Assembly (NCBI GenBank): GCA_949295235.1
Contig: CASFKH010000019.1
Location: forward strand, 1 to 16,536
Direction of reading: 5' to 3'
Origin: an uncultured Ureaplasma sp.
GTDB lineage: Bacteria; Bacillota_I; Bacilli_A; Mycoplasmatales; Mycoplasmoidaceae
Length of the DNA: 16,536 bases
The position numbers and the translations under genes are program-made. A model generated the notes under the pieces. It had not been told where the DNA came from. It did no database searches and saw only the letters and a list, made by a program, of their open reading frames with translations. Positions 7,179-16,536 of this stretch are shown here, piece after piece. Numbering within the stretch: position 1 is the first letter of the stretch; every line of letters starts with the position of its first letter.

Positions 7179-8424
7179 ATCTGAAATTTATGATGAACTA
7201 AGACCAAAAACAATTAATGAAATTATAGGCCAATCCCATCTTTTATCAAATGATAGTTTTTTAAAAAAAATGGTAGAAAAGCAATATTTATGCTCATTAA
7301 TATTTTTTGGTCCACCTGGAATTGGAAAGACAAGTTTGGCAATTGCATTATGCAATGATTTAAAAATCAAATTTCGTATTTTTAATTCTTCAATTGATTC
7401 AAAAGAAAAATTATTAGAAATAATCGATTTATCAAACGCATATAACAATGAATTCGTTATTATTATTGATGAAGTACATCGTTTAAATAAAGATAAACAA
7501 GATATTTTATTACCTTTAATTGAACATCAAAAAATTAATGTTTTTTTAATTACAACTGAAAATCCGTTTTTTGTAATTAATCCTGCTTTAAGAAGTAGAT
7601 GCCAAATTGTTGAATTAAAACAAATTAATAATGAAGAAATGTTTATTGGGCTTAAAAAAATAAATGAAAAACATTTGCATTTAGATATTGGTAAAAATGA
7701 ACTTAAAAGAATAGCAAATGCAACAAACGGTGATTTACGATCTGCAATTAATCTTTTAGATATTTTATTTAATTTATATTCTGACTCTAAAATAACAAAT
7801 GAAATCTTAGACAAAGTTTTATTGCAATCATATGTTTTAGGAACTGATGATGGTGAGGAATTACATAATATTAAATCAGCATTTCATAAATCATTAAGAG
7901 GATCCGATGTAAATGCTAGTTTATATTATTTGCATAGGTTAATTCAAATTGGTGATTTTGAAGCAATATATAGAAGATTGACTGCGATGGCATATGAGGA
8001 TATTGGCTTTGCAAATCCAAATTTATTAGTTAGAGTAAAAACTGCTATTGACTCATCTCGATTTTTAGGAATGCCTGAATGTTTGTTACCTTTAACATAT
8101 ATTGTTATTGAAATGGCATTAAGTCCTAAATCAAATTCGGTTATTAATGCAATAGATAAGATAAAATTAGATATAGATAAAGGAAATTTATATCCAATTC
8201 CTTATCATATTCGTGATAGTCATTATAAAAATGCTGAAAAATTAGGTGTGAAGGGTTATTTATATCCTCATGATTTTGTTGGAAATTATGTCCAACAAAC
8301 ATATTTGCCAAATGAATTATATAATCGAAAATATTACGAACCAGGTATAAATTCAGTTGAACAAAAAATTTATCAAACCTATTTATTATTTATTGAAAAT
8401 GCACTTAAAAAACAAGGAAAATAA
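7168..8424 (+). CDS. rarA: Replication-associated recombination ATPase RarA/MgsA
   Basis: RarA is an AAA+ ATPase related to clamp loaders that acts at stalled replication forks and DNA ends. The 418-residue length fits the family. It opens with LRPKTINEIIGQSHLL at residues 11-26, then Walker A GPPGIGKTS (48-56), Walker B IIIDEVHRLN (98-107), a sensor region TTENPFFVINPALRSRC near 130-146, and sensor-2-type GDLRSAINLLD near 188. The C-terminal tetramerisation half contains KSLRGSDVNASLYYLHRLI and YEDIGFANP, followed by the tail YKNAEKLGVKGYLYPHDF. There are no UGA or UGG codons. It overlaps the end of rsmI by 11 bases and is followed by metG after three bases, so it is probably made as part of the same operon although its function is unrelated to translation. 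Confidence 0.95.
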   Translation: MKNRSEIYDELRPKTINEIIGQSHLLSNDSFLKKMVEKQYLCSLIFFGPPGIGKTSLAIALCNDLKIKFRIFNSSIDSKEKLLEIIDLSNAYNNEFVIIIDEVHRLNKDKQDILLPLIEHQKINVFLITTENPFFVINPALRSRCQIVELKQINNEEMFIGLKKINEKHLHLDIGKNELKRIANATNGDLRSAINLLDILFNLYSDSKITNEILDKVLLQSYVLGTDDGEELHNIKSAFHKSLRGSDVNASLYYLHRLIQIGDFEAIYRRLTAMAYEDIGFANPNLLVRVKTAIDSSRFLGMPECLLPLTYIVIEMALSPKSNSVINAIDKIKLDIDKGNLYPIPYHIRDSHYKNAEKLGVKGYLYPHDFVGNYVQQTYLPNELYNRKYYEPGINSVEQKIYQTYLLFIENALKKQGK

Positions 8425-8427
8425 ACA

Positions 8428-9978
<1,551 letters not shown>

Positions 9979-10064
9979 TTGATTCTAACTTCTTAATATT
10001 TTATTTATTATTTATTTGATTACGTTTTCATTTACAATTTTGTTATCATCTGAATTGTATAACT

Positions 10065-10082
10065 AATTTATTCAAATAAATT
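10065..10082. other. AT-rich palindrome next to the pst promoter
   Basis: AATTTATT and AATAAATT form a perfect 8+8 inverted repeat with a 2-base centre, touching the -35 element at 10081. The location suits an operator for the phosphate operon. In DNA this rich in A+T such a palindrome can arise by chance, so the call is weak. Confidence 0.25.
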
Positions 10083-10116
10083 GAATTAATAAAAAATTAT
10101 TTTATAATTATAAAAA
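10081..10116 (+). promoter_or_regulatory. Promoter of the pst operon, near-leaderless
   Basis: TTGAAT (10081-10086) is 16 bases before a perfect TATAAT (10103-10108). The expected start is about 10114-10116, immediately before the ATG at 10117, and there is no Shine-Dalgarno sequence. The message is therefore predicted to be leaderless or nearly so. Confidence 0.65.
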
Positions 10117-11514
10117 ATGGCTAGGCATTTTAAAATTAATAAACGAACTCTTATTAAATCCATAGTGTTATCACTTTTCGGTGTTGCAACTATTGGTTTA
10201 ATTGTTGGATTAAGTGTTGATTGGTCATTTCCTTCATGAATTTATATATCTGGATCATCAACTATGCAACAATTTTTACAATCTGTATCAGACATTTATA
10301 AACCTTCAGAGGTAATTGTAGATGCTGGTGGTTCATCTGTTGGAGTTGATAATTTAATAAATGGTAAGAAAAATATTGCATCAAGTTCAAAATCTCCATC
10401 TAAATCCACTGCTGGTGTTCCTGCATATGATAACAATGCAGCAATTAATGGCAAGTATGAACAACAATGAAATGATGAAAAAATAAAAACTCTTTCAATT
10501 GCTTTTGATGCAATTGGAATTGTTTATAAGGATGATAAGATTTTAAATAATAGTGATATTGTTATTAATCCTAATACTATAAAATGATTATATTTAGCTT
10601 TTGCTGGATATTCTCCTGTAAATGTATTCAAATTAATACCAAATTCACAATTTTCAAACCAAAATGATTCTAAATATAATTTAGTTCCTTTTGCTAGAAC
10701 TGGTGGTTCAGTACAATCTGGAACTGCTGAATCCTTTCTATTAGATTCAAACTTATTAAAAAATGAAAATGGATATAATGACTCAGCTGGAATTTTGAGC
10801 GAAATTAATGCAAAAAATGAATCTCCAATAATTGACAAAGATAACACTCAATTAAATGATTCATTATATACAATTTTGCATAGTGGAGAGTATGGACCAT
10901 ATGTTAAAACAACTAGTGAATCAAATTTACAAACATGACAAAGCATTAAAAATTATTCAGGTTCTGGAATTCCTATTACATATTTATCATCCGGATTTAT
11001 AATTAACAACTATAATGATATAATAAATTCAGGTTTTAAGGTTGCTTTATATAATTGTAGTTCAGATTCAAACCAATCATATAAATTAGATAAGGATAAT
11101 ATAGCTGCTGGATACAATTGATATAGGCCAATGAATTTAATTTTAAGTTGTAATTCAGAAGAGTATATTAAAAACTTTATTGAATGAATATTAGCTAATA
11201 TGTTATTTGAGAATTCATATATTTCAAATATTTATGAAGCTCAAGGTTTTATTCCATTAGATGCAAAAACATTATTAACAATGTTTAATCCGAGTGATGA
11301 TAAAGGTATAGAATTAATTAATGATTTATCTGAATATGCTAAAAATAATCCTAATAGCAATTATGATGAATATATTAATAATTCTTCAAATAAAAACATT
11401 GATGAATTATGAAATAATTTTTGAGAAATTGGCGATGATTATTCATTAATACAATCTAATGAATATTCTCAAAGAGAATCTTTAGATATTTGATATGGGG
11501 CATATAAAGTATAA
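10117..11514 (+). CDS. pstS: Phosphate-binding protein PstS, membrane-anchored
   Basis: PstS captures inorganic phosphate outside the membrane and hands it to the Pst permease. The frame (UGA as Trp) is 465 aa, longer than typical PstS. A basic N-terminus (KINKRTLIK) precedes one hydrophobic segment at about residues 12-33. No cysteine follows, so this is not a lipoprotein; an uncleaved N-terminal anchor is likely. The binding domain starts at YISGSSTMQQF (about 43) and carries GGSSVGVD near 72, SSSKSPSKS near 88 and RTGGSVQSGTAESF near 193, which correspond to phosphate-contacting loops of the family. The C-terminal 70 residues are acidic and rich in Asn and Ser. It heads the pst operon; its TAA overlaps the permease ATG by one base. 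Identity is supported by both motifs and neighbours. Confidence 0.88.
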
Positions 11515-13706
11515 TGAAGGCATATACTAAGAAATTTTTAAAACACCAATCAACTTCTAATAATATTGCGAAATATATTTCAACATTTTTTGCATGATTT
11601 TTAGTTATTATCTTTTTAGGTTTAATAGGATACATAATTTATTCAAGTGTTCCTGGATTTCAAGAATATGGATTTAGTAATATTTTTTTAAATGATAAGT
11701 ATAACATGAATGATCCTAATAATCCAAATGTATCAATATGATTGCCATTGTTGATCACAATTATAGTTACGGTAGGTTCTTTACTATTATCTACCCCATT
11801 AGCAATAAAAACATCAATGTTTATACATTTTAGGATTAAAAATATTAACCTAAAAAAAACTCTAAAAATTATTATCAATATTAGTGCTGCAATTCCTTCA
11901 GTAATTTTTGGTTTATTTGCATCACAATCATTAGGAATGTTAGTAAAAGAAGTTTTTGGATTGGATACATCTCAAACGGTATTAACAGCCATTTTTATGC
12001 TAACTTTTATGTTAATTCCTACTCAAATTTCATTAATTATGAATGCATGTGAAGGGGTAGATAATAGTTTCATTTTATATACATTATCTTTAGGTAATAC
12101 AAAAACTAAAGCTATTTATAAAGTATTTAGATCTCGAATTAGAAAAACTATTATTATTTCTATAATAATTGCTGCGGGTCGTGCAATTGGTGAAACAATG
12201 GCAATTTCAATGATTTTATCATCCCAGGATTATGGAAATGTAATTGATGGAGGCTTAATTAATGTATTAAAGTCTTCACTAAGTCCTTTAGGGGCAGTAA
12301 TTTCAATGGGTATGTTCTCTGAAAATGGTGGAGAAGGACTTCGTGGCTTATTGTACGCATTTGGAATTGGAATGTTTGTTGTAGTAATGTTAATAAATGC
12401 AATTGTTATTTTTGCCTCAAGTGATAAAAACCAAAATTCATGATTTTATAGACTACAAAATAATATTGGTAGATTTGTTCAAATAATTCCAAACCAAATT
12501 GGGATTTTATGAGAAAAAATTTCTTATCACTCCCCTGTTGTTTTAAATGAAAAAAATTATAATAAAAATTTATCAAAGTATATTGTCAATAGAATTCAAA
12601 CTAATAAATGAATGTATGTTTATTCATGATATAAAAGGTTTTGAGAAATTATATCCATTATAATTGTTTTTGGTTTTATTTCATGAATTGGATTAGAAAT
12701 AATTATTAGAGGATTAGTGGCATGTTCACTTACAAGTTCAACAGTTGATTCATATATTAAAAATACCACCGGTCAAGCTACAATTAATACATTATTATTA
12801 ATTTTAGTATCAATTGTACTAAGTTTACCAATATCTTTAATTATTGCTATTTGGTTAAATGAATATGCCAAAAATAAAAAAATAAAAAAAACAATTTTAT
12901 TTTTTATGGATTCATTAGGATCAACTCCATCAATTATATTTGGGATGTTTGGTTTAGTTTTCTTTATCGAAACTTGTGGAATTGCTGCAGGAGGGCATAT
13001 TGGAAAATCTCTATTAGCTGGTGCTTTAACAGTTATTATTGTAATTTTACCAACATTTACAAGAATGATCCAACAATCTCTTGAAGCTGTCCCAATGTCG
13101 ATTAGAGAAAATAGTTATGCTTTAGGTAATTCAAAATTGTATACAATTAAAAAACTAGTTTTACCTCAAGCCTATAAAGGGATAGTTTCTTCAACTATTA
13201 TTACTATTGGTAGAATTTTAGCTGAAACTGCGCCATTATATTTAACTGCAGGTTTATCAAGTGCATCAAGTATTGCTTTATTAAATCCAGGTCAAACATT
13301 AACAACTAGAATATATGCACAGCTGTTTAATAATAATTTATCAGAATCATTAAATATTATGTGAGAATCAGCATTTATAGTTTTAATATTAGTAATTTCA
13401 TTGATATTAATTGGATATGTGTTTATTCCATATTGACCAGAATTTAAATCAAAACTTATTTTGTATTGAAATATTGAAAAAAGCACATATAAATTTAAAA
13501 ATAAAATAAATTGAAGTTCATTTGATTCTCAAATTTATAAAAATACTCTTTATTTAACTTTAGAACAAGCAAAACAATTAAAGTTAAACATAAATGAGTT
13601 TATTGCATATAAAAAAGATAAAAATATTATTCAAGTTCAAATTATTGATGAAAATAAAATGTCAAAATTAGAGTTTGAATCTAAATTTATAAATATAGGA
13701 AAATAA
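11514..13706 (+). CDS. pstCA: Fused phosphate permease PstC-PstA
   Basis: This single 730-residue frame (UGA as Trp) contains both membrane subunits of the phosphate ABC importer. Residues 1-300 are the PstC half: a first helix near 29-50, an extracellular loop, then helices ending in the ATPase-coupling motif LSLGNTKTKAIYKVF near 190 and GRAIGETMA near 222. A cytoplasmic linker of about 80 residues (310-385) leads to the PstA half, with the second coupling motif YALGNSKLYTIKKLVLP near 533 and GRILAETAPLYLTAG near 562. After the last helix (about 620-641) there is a polar cytoplasmic tail of about 89 residues that ordinary PstA lacks. Fused permeases are known in mycoplasmas, for example the single pstA gene of M. 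genitalium. It is coupled to pstS by TAATG and followed by pstB after three bases. Confidence 0.93.
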
Positions 13707-13709
13707 GAT

Positions 13710-14687
13710 ATGAGTACAGTAAATAATTCCAAAAAATATAAATTAAATTATGAAAAGCAAATAAAATCATGAACAAGTAGTGATATTTTCATTGCATTAA
13801 AAAAAGCAAATTTATTCCAAAAAGTTTATATTTATAAGAAATTAAGTAATGTGCAAAAAAGTAATTATAAAAAATATTTGAAAACAAGAAAATCCAAATT
13901 AAATTTAAACAAAAAGGATTTTAATAATTCTAATGATTTTGAAATAAGAAATTTTAACTTATGATATGACAATGGAAAAAAGCAAGCTTTATATAATATA
14001 AATTTAGATATCCCTAAAAAACAAGTAACTGCATTAATTGGACCATCAGGGTGTGGTAAATCTACATTTTTAAAAAATTTAAATAGAATGAATGATGATG
14101 TTGATGGTTTGATTGTTGAAGGTAATATTTATTTTAATGGAATCAATATTTTTTCAAAAAATATATCAACTCTTGAAATCAGAACTAGAATTGGAATGGT
14201 TTTCCAAAAACCAACTCCATTTGATATGAGTATATATGATAATGTTGCCTTTGGTCCCAGATCACATGGAGTAAAAGATAAAAAAATTCTAGATGCAATT
14301 GTTAAACAATCTTTAAAAGATGCAGCACTTTGAGATGAGGTTGAACGTGATCTAGATAAAAAAGGAACTGCATTATCAGGTGGACAACAGCAAAGACTAT
14401 GTATTGCAAGAGTAATTGCAATGAATCCTGAAGTTATTTTAATGGATGAACCAACTAGTGCTCTTGATCCAATTGCGACTGCAAAAATTGAAGAACTTAT
14501 ATTAAAATTAAAAGAAAATTATACTATTGTTATTGTCACTCATTCAATGACTCAAACTCAACGTGTAAGTGATAAAACTGCTTTCTTTTACAAAGGTAAA
14601 TTAGTTGAACATGGAAACACAAGACAACTTTTTACAAAGCCAAAAGAAAAACTAACAAAAGATTATATTTTAGGAAGGTTAAGCTAA
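13710..14687 (+). CDS. pstB: Phosphate ABC transporter ATP-binding protein PstB
   Basis: PstB hydrolyses ATP to power phosphate import through the PstCA channel. It has 325 residues (UGA as Trp), against about 250-260 for most PstB. The ABC domain begins near residue 76 ([13 protein letters not shown], with the A-loop Tyr). It shows Walker [10 protein letters not shown] (111-119), Q-loop [19 protein letters not shown], signature LSGGQQQR, Walker [13 protein letters not shown] and H-loop IVTHSMTQ. The [11 protein letters not shown] stretch is typical of PstB rather than of other ABC ATPases. The extra 75 residues at the N-terminus are strongly basic and aromatic, with no family I recognise; mycoplasma PstB proteins of about 330 residues are known. 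AGGA at 13697-13700 is a suitable ribosome-binding site. phoU starts two bases after its stop. Confidence 0.96.
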
Positions 14688-14688
14688 T

Positions 14689-15354
14689 ATGTCAATTAAT
14701 TTTCAATTTATCAAATCTTCTGAACATGAATTATTTAAAGATTTTAAACACATTTATAAATATTTAGTTGATACTCATAAATTTGTATATGATGCATTAG
14801 TTAAAAAAAATGATAATTTAAATTCTAGTTTTGACCAACAAACAATCGATACAATAAATTTTAGATATAAACAAGTTGATATTTTAATAAATGATTTATT
14901 AAGCAATTGTGTTTGGAATATTCAAAAAAATGAGCCAAGAGCAAACCACTTAAGATTTATCGTTGCTATTATTAATAGTTTAAGAGATCTTGAATTTTTA
15001 AACAATAGTTATATATCATTATTGAAATTTTTTATCAAGCGTCAATTATCCCCTGATATTTACAATCATTTTTTAGAAGCATATAAAATTACAAATAATG
15101 TATCATTTAATATTATTGAAGAATTAGAGATTCATAATCGTTTGTATTCAGGAAATGAAAAATTATCTAATATATTTGTTGAATACCATAAATATTTAAA
15201 AAATATTATTAGAACAAGTATTTTAATATATAGTGAAAATAATAATCTTTTAGATAATAAAACACTAATTGATTTAATAACTAATTTTGGAATATTAGAA
15301 AGAATAGTAGAGCATCAAGAAAGTATAATAACTGCATTTAGTTTTATTAACTAA
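14689..15354 (+). CDS. phoU: Phosphate transport regulator PhoU
   Basis: PhoU is a helical protein that restrains the Pst transporter and, in bacteria that have it, the PhoR-PhoB two-component system. The 221-residue length is normal. It shows the two-repeat helical layout: NEPRANHLRFIVAIINSLRDLE near residues 79-101 corresponds to the QxPxAxDLRxI motif of repeat one, and LIDLITNFGILERIVEHQES near 194-213 to the ERIxDH motif of repeat two, with Val-Glu in place of Gly-Asp. No regulator or kinase genes are present in this window, so a direct effect on the transporter is the likely role. AGGAAGG at 14672-14678 is the strongest ribosome-binding site in the operon, 10 bases before the ATG. It is the last gene of the pst operon. 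Confidence 0.88.
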   Translation: MSINFQFIKSSEHELFKDFKHIYKYLVDTHKFVYDALVKKNDNLNSSFDQQTIDTINFRYKQVDILINDLLSNCVWNIQKNEPRANHLRFIVAIINSLRDLEFLNNSYISLLKFFIKRQLSPDIYNHFLEAYKITNNVSFNIIEELEIHNRLYSGNEKLSNIFVEYHKYLKNIIRTSILIYSENNNLLDNKTLIDLITNFGILERIVEHQESIITAFSFIN

Positions 15355-15377
15355 TATTAATTTTTCTATTTTATAAA

Positions 15378-15420
15378 AAAAGTTTGTCATCTAAAAAACA
15401 TACTTTTATTTATCTTTTTA
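15378..15420 (+). terminator. Weak candidate terminator after phoU
   Basis: The arms 15378-15387 and 15398-15407 pair over 10 positions with one mismatch and a 10-base loop, followed by a T-rich tract. It is the only hairpin with a T-tail between phoU and the minus-strand remnant, so it probably ends the pst message, but the stem is AT-rich and imperfect. Confidence 0.4.
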
Positions 15421-15434
15421 TTTTAATTTAATTA

Positions 15435-15524
15435 TTATTGTTTAATTCAAATATCATGTTTAAATAAGGAGAAATTATACAACCATATTGATTTAAAAGT
15501 TCAGATTAGTTGATGGATTTTCAA
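15435..15524 (-). CDS. Candidate small ORF with a consensus ribosome-binding site
   Basis: On the minus strand a perfect AGGAGG (15538-15533) sits 8 bases before a TTG at 15524, opening a 29-codon frame that ends at TAA 15435. The product would start MKIHQLIWTFK and contain several aromatic residues, with two UGA codons and one UGG for Trp. It lies just downstream of the pseudogene stop at 15550. It could be a small protein or the debris of another surface-protein gene whose leader survives. The rare TTG start and short length make it speculative. Confidence 0.25.
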
Positions 15525-15549
15525 TTATTTTACCTCCTATATTATTTTT

Positions 15550-16366
15550 TTAATCAGCAATGTCTGATGAAGTAAAACCTTCAATTGATTCATTTATTAT
15601 ATAGTTTGTAACACTATCTAATTTTCCAGTAAAATTTGAATTAGAATTATGACTAAATTTAAAACCTCCTACATATTGATTGTTATTTATTTTTAAAATA
15701 ATTGGAGCTAAAGTATTATTTTCATAATTATAATTATATGTATATTCAAATTGCGCATCAACAGTTGCTGAATTTGGTAATTTTTCTTGACAAACAATAG
15801 AAAAATTATATGCAAAATTGATTAAATTATCTTTAAAATTTAAAAATGTATTATTTAATGTGGCTGTAGCCATTGATCTTGAATCTGAATCTCAAACACC
15901 AGAATATTTTTCTAACAATTCAGCAGGAATATGTGTGTTTTGATTATCTCATACTCATGTGCTAGTAAATTTAGGATTATACTAACTTTGATTAAACCAA
16001 TTTTGAATATCATTTTTAATACATTCTAATTTTTCATTATCCTTTAATGAATTTCACTTATCCATCAATATTTGATTAGCTTCTTTTAACGAAATTGCTT
16101 GTTTAATTTCACAGTATTTGCAGTTAATCTATTATAAAAATTATATTTAGTTGGGATGATATCATTTTTTGTTAATGGTTGAATAATTCATTTTCACCCA
16201 TTACAAAATCATTATTTGCCCTGCCATTATTTTGATTATTATTGTTATTATCTCCATTATTGCCACATTTGAAGAATAAGAGTTTAATGCAACTCCCATT
16301 GGAATTGCAGACGCAATCCCACTCCTAATAATGATAATCTCATTTTAATTTTTTACTAATTTTCAT
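15550..16366 (-). pseudogene. Decayed secreted/surface-protein gene
   Basis: Minus-strand coding signal runs from a start at 16366 (MKISKK, after AAGGGAAAAGAAGT) to TAA at 15550 but is broken many times. In order: LSLLG, then a frame change near 16318-16324 into GIASAIPMGVALNSYSSN (signal-peptide-like); a change near 16262-16272 into an Asn-rich linker starting CGNNGDNNNN; a change near 16185-16200 into WIIQPLTKNDIIPTKY and NFYNRLTANTVK; a change near 16100-16115 into KQAISLKEANQILMDKWNS; an in-frame TAG at 15984-15982; and a final open stretch through WVWDNQNTHIPAELLEKYSG to ESIEGFTSSDIAD. The last 107 codons from ATG 15873 remain open but lack the secretion signal. The family is unknown; a mollicute surface protein is likely. 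GCATTAAAC and TTCAAATGTGG are shared with the left-hand remnant. Confidence 0.8.
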
Positions 16367-16387
16367 ACTTCTTTTCCCTTAAAATTA

Positions 16388-16418
16388 CTTATAATTTTAG
16401 TTTTTTTTGTCAAGTCAA
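16388..16418 (-). promoter_or_regulatory. Possible promoter of the minus-strand pseudogene
   Basis: On the minus strand TTGACT (16418-16413) and the overlapping TTGACA (16413-16408) precede TATAAG (16393-16388) by 19 and 14 bases. Both spacings are off the 17-base optimum, but the -35 is the best consensus match I saw in the window. A ribosome-binding region and ATG follow at 16366. Confidence 0.45.
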
Positions 16419-16450
16419 GGTTAATAAATATGAAATATATAAATAAAGGA

Positions 16451-16479
16451 TTCTTAAATTATTCTTAAAATCTTATAAT
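16451..16479 (+). promoter_or_regulatory. Promoter of the right-edge gene
   Basis: TTCTTA (16451-16456) and a perfect TATAAT (16474-16479) are 17 bases apart. The predicted start near 16486 is the beginning of the leader block shared with 83-120. Confidence 0.65.
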
Positions 16480-16484
16480 TTTGC

Positions 16485-16522
16485 AATATTTTTCAACTTT
16501 TAGCATTTATTTATTATGAGGT
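16485..16522 (+). repeat. Upstream leader cassette, right copy
   Basis: This copy matches 83-120 at 35 of 38 positions. It ends in a good ribosome-binding site, GAGG (16518-16521), 7 bases before ATG 16529. It appears intact, unlike the left copy. Confidence 0.8.
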
Positions 16523-16528
16523 AAAAGT

Positions 16529-16536
16529 ATGAAAAA
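16529..16536 (+). CDS. Start of a surface-protein-type gene, cut by the window edge
   Basis: Only ATG AAA AA is visible (Met-Lys, then probably Lys or Asn). The gene call rests on the promoter at 16451-16479, the GAGG ribosome-binding site and the similarity of its leader to the one before the left-hand remnant. A Met-Lys-Lys start fits a signal peptide. Nothing can be said about the rest of the protein. Confidence 0.55.

Noticed and set aside
9979..10064. A terminator after metG
   Set aside because: No stem with a following T-run could be found; the stretch is simple AT-rich sequence with only scattered -10-like words.
10524..10847. A 107-codon minus-strand frame inside pstS
   Set aside because: It is antisense to conserved PstS sequence and shows no motif; chance is sufficient.
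15550..15873. An intact 107-residue gene starting at ATG 15873
   Set aside because: The same frame continues upstream through coding-like sequence to a TAG at 15984 and beyond, there is no ribosome-binding site at 15873, and a secretion signal is missing; it is the tail of a pseudogene.

Overview
The window is a very A+T-rich bacterial chromosome segment from a mollicute. The main sign is the genetic code: almost every large gene is broken by TGA in the standard code but reads through as one conserved protein when UGA is tryptophan, with only TAA or TAG as stops. The tmRNA tag ends in a stretch resembling the tag I recall for Spiroplasma kunkelii (NQQQLAVS here against NNQLAVS). This suggests the Spiroplasma/Entomoplasma side of the Mollicutes, but the genus is an inference.

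Layout from left to right. (1) Positions 1-616 hold a decayed surface-protein gene whose upstream region matches, at 35 of 38 positions, the region in front of a gene starting at the right edge; a symmetric terminator follows. (2) A minus-strand gene of unknown function (617-1504) is divergent from a polytopic membrane protein gene (1547-2755); the two appear to share one overlapping -10 region. (3) The membrane protein overlaps fhs (formate-THF ligase). (4) ssrA (tmRNA) follows, with its promoter embedded in the 3' end of fhs, and has its own strong terminator. (5) A tight housekeeping cluster prs-rnmV-rsmI-rarA-metG has starts and stops that overlap or nearly touch: PRPP synthesis, 5S rRNA maturation, 16S rRNA methylation, replication-fork maintenance and Met-tRNA charging. 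(6) A complete phosphate uptake operon follows: pstS, a fused pstC-pstA, pstB and phoU, with a promoter so close to the start codon that the message should be nearly leaderless. (7) From 15355 to the end there is a minus-strand surface-protein pseudogene with several frameshifts and one nonsense codon, then the promoter, ribosome-binding site and first codons of a plus-strand gene running off the window.

How it works together: the core is ordinary mollicute housekeeping and phosphate import. PstS would capture phosphate outside the membrane, the PstCA fusion would carry it through, PstB would drive transport and PhoU would restrain it. The edges are a surface-protein turnover zone with related promoter/leader cassettes and dead copies. 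I found no defence system, CRISPR array, phage, transposase or convincing new biological system. The most unusual items are the long tmRNA tag ending in cysteine, the overlapping divergent promoter, the nested ssrA promoter, the PstS without a lipobox, and the unidentified 295-residue protein.
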